DNA from: JAEUSI01 sp036782915 | GTDB lineage: Bacteria > Bacteroidota > Ignavibacteria > Tepidaquicellales > Tepidaquicellaceae | Reading direction: 5' to 3' | Assembly (NCBI GenBank): GCA_036782915.1 | Contig: DAIPYE010000076.1 | Coordinates: 1-14,400, forward strand | DNA length: 14,400 nucleotides | The notes under the pieces: model-generated | What the model saw: the letters and a program-made list of their open reading frames with translations, nothing else | What the model was told of the DNA's origin: nothing | The model's database searches: none | Position numbers and translations under genes: made by a program | Part shown: one piece after another, positions 7,724 through 14,400 of the stretch | Numbering within the stretch: the stretch's first letter is position 1 | How the letters are laid out: each line of letters begins with the position of its first letter

Positions 7724-8671
7724 ATGAATAAATCATTTAATGAATATTTATCTGAATATCTTGAATATTTAAAAGTTACAAGAAATTATTCTCTGCATAC
7801 GATAACTTCATATGAAATCGATATGCATCAGTTCGGTGATTACATTTCCAAAAATGAAAATAATTCTGTAGGCAGTCCGAAAGAAGATTTCAAAGAAAGA
7901 AAAATTGATTTCAGTAAAATAGAATTAAATTTTTTAAAGTCATACATATCTGAGCTTTCCGACCCCTTAAACTTTAAGAAAAAATATTCCAGAAAGACTG
8001 TTTCAAGAAAGATCTCAGTTCTGAAATCTTTTTATAAATTCATGATAAAGAAAAAGTATGTTGTTAAAAATTATGCTTCACTGCTTTTATTCCCGAAGAC
8101 AGAAAAGCGGCTGCCTTCTTTTCTAAGTGAAAATGAAATGGGAAATCTGCTTGGAGAAAAACACATAACTGAGTTAAGTATAATTGATAAAGCGGTAATA
8201 GAATTATTTTACAGTACAGGTATCAGGTTATCAGAGCTAATTGAACTGAGACTTTCAAATATAAATTTTAAGAACAGAACAATTAAAGTATTCGGGAAAG
8301 GTTCAAAAGAAAGAATAGTTCCGTTTGGAACAAAAGCTGAAACAGCGGTAAAAAATTATTTGAAGATAAGAGAGATTTGCAATCTAAATGATCTTGATGT
8401 ATTATTTCTGAATAATACAGGGAAGAAACTTTATCCGATGCAGGTGAACAGATTAATCAAGAAAAGCTTATCACTTGTTACTGATATGAAGAAAAAGTCG
8501 CCTCATGTTCTCAGGCATACATTCGCCACTCATTTGCTGGATAAAGGCGCGGATATAAGAGCAGTAAAAGATCTTCTCGGTCACGAGAGTCTTTCGACCA
8601 CACAGGTTTATACTCACATTACTCCGGAGAAATTAAAAAAAGTTTACAAGCAGGCGCATCCGAGAGCATAG
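7724..8671 (+). CDS. xerC: XerC/XerD-type tyrosine recombinase
   Basis: A 315-aa site-specific recombinase of the Xer class, which resolves chromosome dimers at dif near the terminus. It has an N-terminal SAM-like DNA-binding domain (residues about 5-120, LKVTRNYSLHTITSYEIDM) and a complete catalytic set: Arg168 (TGIRLSE), Lys192 (FGKGSKER), His261 and Arg264 (PHVLRHTFATH), His287 (LLGHESLSTTQ) and the nucleophile Tyr296 (VYTHI). The tail VYKQAHPRA resembles XerC more than XerD, but the organism may use a single Xer, so the letter is tentative. Housekeeping context (last gene of the topA run, no phage genes) argues for Xer rather than a mobile-element integrase. No dif-like site was recognised in the window. 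A heptamer repeat begins 3 bp after the stop. Confidence 0.9.
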   Translation: MNKSFNEYLSEYLEYLKVTRNYSLHTITSYEIDMHQFGDYISKNENNSVGSPKEDFKERKIDFSKIELNFLKSYISELSDPLNFKKKYSRKTVSRKISVLKSFYKFMIKKKYVVKNYASLLLFPKTEKRLPSFLSENEMGNLLGEKHITELSIIDKAVIELFYSTGIRLSELIELRLSNINFKNRTIKVFGKGSKERIVPFGTKAETAVKNYLKIREICNLNDLDVLFLNNTGKKLYPMQVNRLIKKSLSLVTDMKKKSPHVLRHTFATHLLDKGADIRAVKDLLGHESLSTTQVYTHITPEKLKKVYKQAHPRA

Positions 8672-8673
8672 TG

Positions 8674-8722
8674 TTAAGAATTAGGAATTAGGAATTAAGA
8701 ATTACGATTTAAGATTTACGAT
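8674..8722. repeat. heptanucleotide tandem repeat, 7 units
   Basis: Seven head-to-tail 7-bp units occupy 8674-8722: TTAAGAA, TTAGGAA, TTAGGAA, TTAAGAA, TTACGAT, TTAAGAT, TTACGAT. The consensus is TTA(A/C/G)GA(A/T), with variation confined to positions 4 and 7. It lies directly after the recombinase stop. Degenerate heptamer arrays of this type occur in intergenic DNA of several phyla; no function is established and none is assumed. The remaining 88 bp to the next gene are A/T-rich with no clear promoter. Confidence 0.85.
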
Positions 8723-8810
8723 TAAAAAAATACAATAAGAAATTTACTCATCTAAAAACAGAAATTCTTAAATATTAATAATTTACAAAACAAAATTATA
8801 AACATTTAAA

Positions 8811-9272
8811 ATGGAAATGATCAAATCAAGAAAACTTAATATTATTTATACATTTGCTTTTGCTGTATTTATAAATATTTCTTCATGTTGTATTTTTGAA
8901 ACAGATACTGCTGATCTCAGAATAGTCGGGCAGAGTTTTCCTTCGCAGGTAAATAACGGACAGAGATTCAGTCTTGATTTCACAGTTGGTAATTATTCAA
9001 ACGGAGATTGCAGCGCTGAGACAACTACACAGAGCATTGTAAATTTAAAAATGATAAAACGGGATACACAGGTGTTGCAGGTTAACAATACAGAAACATT
9101 GAATGGACTTGAAAATGATCAGACACAGGTTTTTAGTTTCAGTGTTCTTATAGAAGGACCGGGAGCTGACGGAATATATGATCTGATATTTACTGTTGAT
9201 CCGAATAACACATCAGGAGCCGGATACAGAGAAAATGATGTTTACACATCCACTGTTACGGTTGTAAATTAG
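8811..9272 (+). CDS. small lipoprotein with a CARDB-like domain
   Basis: A 153-aa secreted protein. The N-terminus has a Lys/Arg start, a hydrophobic stretch (residues about 11-22) and a lipobox-like ISSC, so lipidation at the first Cys of the Cys-Cys pair is likely. The mature part resembles a single CARDB domain, an Ig-like beta sandwich found in cell-surface adhesins: ADLRIVGQSFPSQVNNGQ, then FTVGNYSNGD, and the C-terminal VDPNNTSGAGYRENDVYT followed by a final TVTVV strand. That last phrase matches the asparagine-rich (V/D-P-x-N-x-V-x-E-x-N-x-x-N) ending of CARDB. No enzymatic motif is present; a role in surface binding or protein display is inference. ATG 8811 is used; a second in-frame ATG at 8817 is equally possible. 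A 30-aa membrane ORF follows after 25 bp. Confidence 0.8.
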   Translation: MEMIKSRKLNIIYTFAFAVFINISSCCIFETDTADLRIVGQSFPSQVNNGQRFSLDFTVGNYSNGDCSAETTTQSIVNLKMIKRDTQVLQVNNTETLNGLENDQTQVFSFSVLIEGPGADGIYDLIFTVDPNNTSGAGYRENDVYTSTVTVVN

Positions 9273-9297
9273 AATATAAAATTAAATTAATAATTAT

Positions 9298-9390
9298 ATG
9301 ACTGCAATTGATTCAGTATGGATAATAGGAATGATAGGAATAATTTATTTTATCTTTTTTAAGAAAGATAAAGAAAGCGTAAAAAAATAA
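9298..9390 (+). CDS. 30-aa single-pass membrane protein (short ORF)
   Basis: ATG 9298 opens a 30-codon frame ending in TAA at 9390. The product begins MTAIDSVWIIGMIGIIYFIF and ends in a basic tail rich in Lys (FKKDKESVKK). Residues 7-21 are a continuous hydrophobic segment long enough for one helix, and the Lys-rich C-terminus suggests N-out/C-in by the positive-inside rule. It lies 25 bp downstream of the lipoprotein gene and 35 bp before a terminator, so it is placed as the last gene of a two-gene transcript. No family is recognised. Chance occurrence of a 30-codon frame is possible in AT-rich DNA, but the amphipathic design and position favour a real gene. Confidence 0.45.
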   Translation: MTAIDSVWIIGMIGIIYFIFFKKDKESVKK

Positions 9391-9410
9391 TTTAATAAAT
9401 ACTTAATTTA

Positions 9411-9424
9411 AATTTCCGGAAATT
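9411..9424. other. 14-bp perfect palindrome AATTTCCGGAAATT
   Basis: A perfect dyad (AATTTCC/GGAAATT) lies between the 30-aa ORF and the terminator. It could be a protein-binding site or a 3' hairpin without loop. There is no flanking promoter to assign it to. Confidence 0.4.
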
Positions 9425-9425
9425 C

Positions 9426-9460
9426 AAAGCAGAGTTCAGTAAAAAATGCTCTGCTTTTTT
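9426..9460 (+). terminator. intrinsic terminator after the lipoprotein/small-ORF pair
   Basis: AAAGCAGAG (9426-9434) pairs with CTCTGCTTT (9449-9457), a 9-bp stem with a 14-nt loop, and a T-run continues to 9461. On the plus strand it ends the 8811-9390 transcript. The left arm begins with AAA, so it may also act weakly on the minus strand. Confidence 0.85.
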
Positions 9461-9588
9461 TATTTTAATTTTCATAAACATTATTTGTTAACATTAATAT
9501 GAAATTCAAATAAAATTGTAAATAATTAAGTACACTATTTAGTTATTTTGAAATGGAAATCCAATAAGTTTGTGTTCATTATTTTCAG

Positions 9589-10515
9589 CTAAGCCAAACA
9601 TAATTTGAAAAAATCAGAATATGACTGACAAAGGTAAAAAAATAATAATTTCAGATATTGGACTTTTCTTTTCAGAACATATGCAGTCTGATATTCCTGA
9701 TAAGAACCCGGATTTCTTGAAACAATATCAAATAATGGATTGATTAATTTTTCAAAATATGCTTTGTCAAAAAAAACCTGCGGAGATGATTTTATGCGAT
9801 TCAAAACAAACATATCAAAACCATTTTTGATTTTTGAAGACATGGGATGATTTTTAATATAATGATATAAACCCATATTTTGCTTTTCATTAATTATTCT
9901 TAAAGTATCGTTATCATGAATTGTTACATAAAAGAATCCCTTCTCTGATAAGATTCGTCTCATCTCTAAAAGCCAGGTTTCGTTAAGATTATCAATATGT
10001 GTGAAAACGGAACCGGAATAAATCAAATCAAAGTATTTATCCTCAAAGGGAAGGTGAGCAAAAGTTGTGTTGACTGCAAAATGGAAAGGCGGGTTAAGAT
10101 ATTTGTTAGCCCAGTATATATGATCTGCGCTAATATCAGTTCCCCAGATTTCATTGTTATCAGTAAAAGATTTAAGCCAACGGACCATTCTTCCGCTGCT
10201 GCATCCGAAATCCAATATTCTTTTTCCGCCGTTAATTTCAAATGATACGGGTTTCAGAATATCAAGCATATTGTCTATGTCAATTTTTCCGTATTGAAGA
10301 TAAATTTTCTGATCGTATCCGTAACCTGCGCTTAATTCAAAAGGAGGAATGGGAAGACCTTGATCGCATTTCGGATAGTTAACTTCTGTTTTTGGAATTA
10401 TATAGTCACTTGCGCCTTTGTCATACGGAAAATAAGGAATTGAATATCCGGTTGTCCGGACAATATTTTTTATCCTGCTGGTAAAATAGGATTTTACTTT
10501 TTTAATAATGCCCAT
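9589..10515 (-). CDS. class I SAM-dependent methyltransferase
   Basis: A 308-aa protein with a Rossmann-type methyltransferase core. SAM-binding motif I is RILDFGCSSGRMVRWL (LDFGCSSGR at 101-109), motif II the acidic GTDIS (Asp127), and FEDKYFDLIYSGSVFTHI (157-174) is the post-motif region with the usual FD-x-I-x-S. A C-terminal all-alpha/beta cap of about 100 residues (EMRRILSEKGFFYVTIHD onward) completes the Methyltransf_11/25-like fold. About 95 residues precede the core (YFPYDKGASDYIIPKTEV), typical of sugar- or polyketide-modifying members, but the substrate cannot be read from the sequence. It stands alone on the minus strand, divergent from ettA, with no glycosyltransferase cluster beside it. 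ATG 10515 gives a basic N-terminus without signal peptide, so it is cytoplasmic. Confidence 0.9.
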   Translation of the reverse strand: MGIIKKVKSYFTSRIKNIVRTTGYSIPYFPYDKGASDYIIPKTEVNYPKCDQGLPIPPFELSAGYGYDQKIYLQYGKIDIDNMLDILKPVSFEINGGKRILDFGCSSGRMVRWLKSFTDNNEIWGTDISADHIYWANKYLNPPFHFAVNTTFAHLPFEDKYFDLIYSGSVFTHIDNLNETWLLEMRRILSEKGFFYVTIHDNDTLRIINEKQNMGLYHYIKNHPMSSKIKNGFDMFVLNRIKSSPQVFFDKAYFEKLINPLFDIVSRNPGSYQEYQTAYVLKRKVQYLKLLFFYLCQSYSDFFKLCLA

Positions 10516-10651
10516 AATTATTAAAATTTAGTTTTATTGAAATTATTAAAATAATGGAGAATATACAATACTATAGAATTTTTGATTTACCGAGTAAAGT
10601 AAAGAGTACAAAAGAACAAACATTTCCATTAAACCTCTCTTTCAATTTCGT

Positions 10652-10659
10652 TATATTTG
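10652..10659 (+). promoter_or_regulatory. Bacteroidetes-type -7 box upstream of ettA
   Basis: TATATTTG matches the TAnnTTTG -7 consensus of Bacteroidetes primary sigma promoters. It ends 34 bp before the TTG start of ettA. The expected TTG-type -33 element about 20 bp upstream is weak, so the call rests mainly on the -7 box and the position. Confidence 0.45.
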
Positions 10660-10693
10660 CATTAATAAATTTAAAAAATAAAATATAAATAAA

Positions 10694-12367
10694 TTGGCAG
10701 ATAACAAGATCATATTTTCAATGGTGGGTGTCAGCAAGATGTATCCTCCTCATAAGCAGGTTTTAAAAAACATATATCTTTCATTTTTTTATGGAGCGAA
10801 GATAGGAATAATCGGACTTAACGGTTCAGGTAAATCGACTTTGCTAAAGATCATTGCGGGAATAGAAGATAAATTTGACGGTGAAGTTCATTTTACAAAA
10901 GATTATTCCATCGGTATGCTTTCACAGGAACCGGAATTAGATGAAACAAAAACTGTGAAAGAGATAGTGCAGGAAGGTGTGCAGGATGTGGTGGATATTT
11001 TGAAAGAGTATGAAGAGGTGAATAATAAATTCGCTGAGCCAATGGATGATGATGAAATGACAAAGCTTATTGAAAGGCAGGGAGAGTTAACCGAAAAGAT
11101 CGAACACATGAACGGATGGGAACTTGACGCAAAACTTGAGCGGGCTATGGATGCATTGAGAACACCGGACGGTGATGCGCTTGTTAAAAATCTTTCCGGA
11201 GGCGAAAGAAGAAGGGTAGCGCTTTGCAGGCTGCTTTTGAAAGAGCCGGATATACTTTTACTGGATGAGCCGACGAACCATTTGGATGCTGAATCGATAG
11301 ACTGGCTTGAGCAATATCTGCAGCAATACAAAGGCACTGTAATTGCGATCACTCACGACAGATATTTTTTGGACAATGTTGCGGGATGGATACTGGAGCT
11401 TGACAGGGGAGAGGGAATTCCGTGGGAAGGTAATTACTCTTCATGGCTTGATCAGAAAACAAAAAGACTTGAATCAGAAGAGAAGCAGGAAAGCAAGAGA
11501 AAAAAGACTCTTGAGCGTGAGCTTGAATGGGTGAAAATGTCACCGAGAGCGCGTCAGGCAAAGTCTAAAGCGAGATTGCAGGCATATGACAGAATGATGA
11601 ATGAAGATGCGAAAAAGAAAGAAGAGAAGCTGGAAATATTTATTCCGAACGGACCGAGATTAGGAACTAAAGTAATTGAAGCTGTCAATGTTTCAAAATC
11701 ATTCGGAGATAAACTGCTTTATGAAAATCTGAATTTCACTTTACCGCCTGCGGGGATTGTAGGAGTAATTGGTCCGAACGGTACAGGAAAGACGACGCTT
11801 TTCAGAATGATACTCGGAACTGAAAAACCGGACAGCGGGACATTTGATGTAGGTGAAACTGTGAAATTAGGATATGTAGATCAGGCGCATACGGACATTG
11901 ATCCTGAGAAGTCAGTCTGGGAAGCAATTTCGGAAGGAAACGAATTTATTGAGATAGAAGGAAAACAATATAACTCCAGAGCTTACGTAGCCAGATTTAA
12001 TTTCAACGGCGCAGATCAGGGAAAAACAGTGAAGACAATATCCGGAGGAGAGAGAAACCGTCTGCATCTTGCATTGACATTGAAATCAGAGGCGAATGTT
12101 CTTTTACTGGATGAACCGACAAATGATATTGATGTGAATACTTTAAGAGCGCTGGAAGAAGGGCTTGAGAATTTTGCGGGATGCGCTGTAGTTATTTCAC
12201 ATGACAGATGGTTCCTTGACAGAGTTGCGACGCATATACTTTCATTTGAAGGAGATTCGAAAGTGGAATATTTCGAGGGAAGTTATTCCGAATATGAAGA
12301 GTACAAGAAAAAGAAATACGGTAATGTAGAACCGAAGAGAGTCAAGTTCAAAAAGCTTATAGGATAA
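10694..12367 (+). CDS. ettA: ABC-F ATPase EttA, energy-dependent translational throttle
   Basis: EttA is a cytoplasmic ABC-F ATPase that binds the ribosomal E site and gates the first peptide bond according to energy state. Two ATPase cassettes are complete: Walker A1 GLNGSGKST (41-49), signature LSGGERRR (from 167), Walker B1 with catalytic Glu192; Walker A2 GPNGTGKTT (from 360), signature ISGGERNRL (from 449) and Walker B2 with Glu474. The EttA-specific arm lies between Walker A1 and signature 1. The interdomain linker contains SPRARQAKSKARL (from 283) and the C-terminus ends in EPKRVKFKK, both characteristic of EttA rather than Uup, YbiT or resistance ABC-Fs. Length 557 aa matches E. coli EttA. 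The start is TTG 10694, giving MADNKIIFSMVGVSKMYPP; no nearby ATG fits. It is single-gene and convergent with the membrane protein gene. Confidence 0.96.
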   Translation: MADNKIIFSMVGVSKMYPPHKQVLKNIYLSFFYGAKIGIIGLNGSGKSTLLKIIAGIEDKFDGEVHFTKDYSIGMLSQEPELDETKTVKEIVQEGVQDVVDILKEYEEVNNKFAEPMDDDEMTKLIERQGELTEKIEHMNGWELDAKLERAMDALRTPDGDALVKNLSGGERRRVALCRLLLKEPDILLLDEPTNHLDAESIDWLEQYLQQYKGTVIAITHDRYFLDNVAGWILELDRGEGIPWEGNYSSWLDQKTKRLESEEKQESKRKKTLERELEWVKMSPRARQAKSKARLQAYDRMMNEDAKKKEEKLEIFIPNGPRLGTKVIEAVNVSKSFGDKLLYENLNFTLPPAGIVGVIGPNGTGKTTLFRMILGTEKPDSGTFDVGETVKLGYVDQAHTDIDPEKSVWEAISEGNEFIEIEGKQYNSRAYVARFNFNGADQGKTVKTISGGERNRLHLALTLKSEANVLLLDEPTNDIDVNTLRALEEGLENFAGCAVVISHDRWFLDRVATHILSFEGDSKVEYFEGSYSEYEEYKKKKYGNVEPKRVKFKKLIG

Positions 12368-12429
12368 AAGATGATCTCTAATTTACTTTTAAAATTAACT
12401 TAAACTGAATCACATAAAATGTATTCCAA

Positions 12430-12468
12430 GATCCGGTTTTATTAAAACTATTTTTTTGAAACCGAATC
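12430..12468. other. hairpin between convergent ettA and membrane-protein genes
   Basis: GATCCGGTTT (12430-12439) pairs with AAACCGAATC (12459-12468), 10 positions with one mismatch (a G-U wobble in the minus-strand transcript), across a 19-nt loop. The right arm covers the last codons of the minus-strand gene. No clean T-run follows on either strand, so a shared terminator role for the two converging genes is only a guess. Confidence 0.4.
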
Positions 12469-13872
12469 TTCAGGAAAAGTATAAATAGCTTTCTTATCAA
12501 AACAGCCTGCATACATGAAATTATATTTGAACTCAGGATCGGAAGTAATATCATCAACGAAAATCGTAGGAGGTCTTTCGGTTAACTCCGGAACTTTTAC
12601 TGTATCTGAGGAAGTGCTGTAAATCTGTTCATATCTGTTATGAAGTTCTTCATTATAAATTGCTGCCCTGCTTTTAATCAAATCAGAATAAGCATTCTTA
12701 ATATTATTTTTCTTAAACAAAAATAATACAACAATAATGAGAGAAATTGCATAAAAGTATTTCGGAATCCTATCTAAATTAAAATTAAACCTTTCCCGGA
12801 AATATGAGACTGAAATCGTAATTATATAAAACCAACCGCAAAGAAAAATAAAATAAATCATGTTAATCGTCCGGTTAAACGGAACACTGCCAATACTCCA
12901 GACAGGAGCAAAGAAAAGCATGAAAAGAATGCCGAGTAAACCAATCGAAACATAAACGGGGTTTTTGAAAATACTGTTCTGCTTCTTTCCTGAATCTGTA
13001 ACAATTTTAAACAATGCAGGCAAAGCTAGAAACGTTATGAATATAAGAGGCGAAAGGAACAGCCATGAGATAAGATTAGTCAGTAGACTTTTTGTTGTGG
13101 TTACCAATGCCGGAATAAGCTGATGAGCATCAGGATAGAATGTACTTCTTACTTTAATACCGGGAGCTGACAAAAACACAGAAACGCAGACAACAATTGT
13201 CAAAATATAAATAATTAATCTTGCATTTATTTTTTTTTCAGAAATGAATTTATAGAAAATCATAAGAGAGACAATAATAATACCGGATATCATTGACATT
13301 TCACTGCAACCTTCGATCAGAATAAGTGTGACCAGGGAAAGGACAGTTAGAAAGGTGACTGAAGAAGTTTTTTCAGAATCAGTTATTTTTGTATAAAGTA
13401 AAATGAAAAGCATTAACAGAATAATTCCAATTTGATAAACAAAAGCTGTAGTCATCCAGTAAAAACTCTGTGATACTGCCGGCATAGAATACAAATATAA
13501 AAATAAAACCGATAAAGTAATTAAGACTTTCTCTTTTTTAGTCAGAGAGTTTTTTGTTAAAACTGATATCAGAGAATAAAGAATGTAAATGAATAATATC
13601 ATTATAAACAATGTCAGTATTTTGTATCCAATGAAAGACTGGAAATAAAGCGGATTTATGCTGAACAAACTATTTGAAAAATACCTGCCCGACCATTCGT
13701 TATAATAATAAATCTGCTGATCCAGAAAACTTAGTTTGTTTGCAATATAGGTTTGGGTCCAGTCATCATTTGAAGGGTGATTATAAAAAAACAGAATTAC
13801 AAAAGGCGCAATCATGAAAAAAAAGAATACAAACAATGTATTTTCTGAGACAATCTTGTTTAATTTATTCAT
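12448..13872 (-). CDS. polytopic membrane protein, DUF6056/GT-C-like
   Basis: A 474-aa integral membrane protein with about 11 hydrophobic segments (for example residues 11-31, 80-105, 116-135 and 138-160) and a C-terminal soluble region of roughly 100 residues. The first extracytoplasmic loop contains HPSNDDW (Asp36-Asp37) and, further on, NEWSGRYFSN (58-67). An acidic pair in the first loop plus a W-x-G-R-Y motif is the pattern I associate with DUF6056 and with GT-C glycosyltransferases that use polyprenyl-phosphate sugars. Family membership is inferred from these motifs, not from a search. If correct, it would transfer a sugar on the outer face of the inner membrane. No glycan genes are adjacent; the nearest candidate is the methyltransferase on the far side of ettA. 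ATG 13872 gives a short basic N-terminus before the first segment. Confidence 0.75.
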   Translation of the reverse strand: MNKLNKIVSENTLFVFFFFMIAPFVILFFYNHPSNDDWTQTYIANKLSFLDQQIYYYNEWSGRYFSNSLFSINPLYFQSFIGYKILTLFIMILFIYILYSLISVLTKNSLTKKEKVLITLSVLFLYLYSMPAVSQSFYWMTTAFVYQIGIILLMLFILLYTKITDSEKTSSVTFLTVLSLVTLILIEGCSEMSMISGIIIVSLMIFYKFISEKKINARLIIYILTIVVCVSVFLSAPGIKVRSTFYPDAHQLIPALVTTTKSLLTNLISWLFLSPLIFITFLALPALFKIVTDSGKKQNSIFKNPVYVSIGLLGILFMLFFAPVWSIGSVPFNRTINMIYFIFLCGWFYIITISVSYFRERFNFNLDRIPKYFYAISLIIVVLFLFKKNNIKNAYSDLIKSRAAIYNEELHNRYEQIYSTSSDTVKVPELTERPPTIFVDDITSDPEFKYNFMYAGCFDKKAIYTFPEDSVSKK

Positions 13873-13928
13873 TAAAGTAATTTATTTGAAGGAATGGAGT
13901 TTAAACAATTTTCTTTATTCTACCGGCA

Positions 13929-13951
13929 AAATACTCTAAAATAAAGTATTT
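13929..13951. other. inverted repeat in the 257-bp divergent region upstream of nifJ
   Basis: AAATACT (13929-13935) and AGTATTT (13945-13951) form a 7-bp arm pair with a 9-nt loop, and another AGTATTT follows shortly after. It lies between the minus-strand membrane-protein gene and nifJ and could be an operator or just AT-rich structure. Confidence 0.3.
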
Positions 13952-14035
13952 AAAAACTCAGTATTTTTTATAAAAAAGATGAAAAAAATTGACAAAAAAA
14001 ATTTTAAGAAAAATCTGATAATTTTATTAGTTTGG

Positions 14036-14041
14036 TATAAT
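14036..14041 (+). promoter_or_regulatory. candidate -10 box for nifJ with a downstream inverted repeat
   Basis: A perfect TATAAT at 14036-14041 lies 88 bp before the nifJ start. A matching -35 17 bp upstream is poor. TTGAT (14047-14051) and ATCAA (14062-14066) form a 20-bp interrupted dyad right at the predicted transcription start, a place where a repressor could bind. The whole arrangement is a guess from position and consensus. Confidence 0.4.
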
Positions 14042-14129
14042 TCTTGTTGATTAAATAATATATCAAGTAAGAAAACAGCAACAATTAACAAAAAAGCCTT
14101 TAAAATAACTAAAACCAAACACAGGAATA

Positions 14130-14400
14130 ATGAAAGAGAGAATATTTTCAACAATCGACGGAAATGAAGCAGCGGCTTATATTGCATACCGCTGCAACGA
14201 AGTATGCGCAATTTACCCGATAACTCCATCTTCAACTATGGGTGAACTTGCCGACGAATGGTCTTCGAAAGGAATTAAGAATATATGGGGAATTGTCCCG
14301 ACAGTAATTGAAATGCAGAGTGAAGGAGGTGCAGCTGGAACAGCACACGGATCGTTACAATCAGGAGCATTAACGACAACATTTACAGCTTCCCAGGGTT
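14130..14400 (+). CDS. nifJ: pyruvate:ferredoxin (flavodoxin) oxidoreductase, 5' end (partial)
   Basis: The frame runs from ATG 14130 to the window edge without a stop (90 codons). The product oxidises pyruvate with CoA to acetyl-CoA and CO2, passing electrons to ferredoxin or flavodoxin, a central reaction in anaerobes. The N-terminus is near-diagnostic for the single-chain NifJ/PFOR: TIDGNEAAAYIAYRCNEVCA, then IYPITPSSTMGELADEW, IWGIVPTVIEMQSEGGAAGT and LTTTFTASQG. These are the pyrimidine-binding domain I motifs (YPITPSS and the EGGAAG loop). A full gene would be about 3.5 kb, so only domain I is seen. An AGGA at 14123-14126 lies 3 bp before the ATG, too close for a good Shine-Dalgarno. 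It is divergent from the membrane protein gene. Confidence 0.95.
   Translation, partial: MKERIFSTIDGNEAAAYIAYRCNEVCAIYPITPSSTMGELADEWSSKGIKNIWGIVPTVIEMQSEGGAAGTAHGSLQSGALTTTFTASQG

Noticed and set aside
8674..8722. CRISPR-like array
   Set aside because: The units are 7 bp, contiguous, without spacers, and no cas gene is present.
8672..8810. dif site next to the Xer gene
   Set aside because: I found no 28-bp sequence with paired 11-bp half-sites resembling dif; the region is the heptamer array plus A/T-rich DNA.
9997..10245. 82-codon plus-strand frame inside the methyltransferase gene
   Set aside because: Antisense to the SAM-binding core, which is clearly the coding strand. It is a shadow.
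10903..11352. 149-codon open frame on the minus strand inside ettA
   Set aside because: It lies wholly antisense to a well-conserved ABC-F gene, and its Ser-rich product is what the complement of the cassette codons gives. No family resemblance.
13989..13994. TTGACA as the -35 of the nifJ promoter
   Set aside because: It lies 41 bp from the TATAAT, far beyond a workable spacer, and no -10 is seen at 17 bp.
14047..14066. FNR/CRP-type site (TTGAT...ATCAA) upstream of nifJ
   Set aside because: The half-sites are separated by 10 bp rather than the 4 bp of an FNR box, so I keep it only as an unnamed dyad.

Overview
This is an AT-rich bacterial chromosome segment, roughly one third G+C by eye. 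Genes mostly lack a Shine-Dalgarno sequence and start after A-rich leaders, and TTG starts are frequent (955, 1423, 10694). A TAnnTTTG-type promoter box precedes the ABC-F gene, and the YbeY metal motif is the Bacteroidetes variant. A Smg/DUF494-TopA pair and a NifJ-type pyruvate:ferredoxin oxidoreductase are also present. Together these point to the Bacteroidetes/Chlorobi superphylum, most likely an Ignavibacteria-like anaerobe. The assignment is inference; no rRNA or tRNA gene is present to confirm it.

Layout. 1-309 is the 3' end of a left-handed beta-helix acyltransferase/gamma-carbonic-anhydrase-like gene. 310-669 is a gene-free stretch that holds a mobile-element-like palindrome (376-543, with terminal inverted repeats and a 5-bp flanking duplication) and a promoter for a cold-shock gene (670-873), which has its own terminator. 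955-8671 is a tight same-strand run of seven genes: an unknown 141-aa protein, ybeY (16S rRNA maturation), smg/DUF494, topA (topoisomerase I), a Tat-signal TldD-like protease, its TldE/PmbA-like partner, and a XerC/D tyrosine recombinase. Gaps are 55 bp or less, so it reads as one operon or two overlapping ones, mixing ribosome maturation, DNA topology, chromosome-dimer resolution and a probably exported protease pair.

After the run comes a heptanucleotide tandem repeat (8674-8722). It is followed by a small CARDB-like lipoprotein gene (8811-9272) and a 30-aa single-pass membrane protein ORF (9298-9390), both ending at one terminator. A lone SAM-dependent methyltransferase (9589-10515, minus) and an ettA ABC-F gene (10694-12367, plus) are divergent. 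A polytopic membrane protein with a GT-C/DUF6056-like first loop (12448-13872, minus) converges on ettA. At the right edge, divergent from the membrane protein, begins nifJ (14130 onward, cut by the window end).

Most of the window is conserved housekeeping. The less ordinary parts are the palindromic element at 371-548, the asymmetric signal-peptide pattern of the TldD/TldE pair, the uncharacterised first gene of the operon, the heptamer repeat and the 30-aa membrane ORF. I found no CRISPR array, defence island, prophage or complete insertion sequence.
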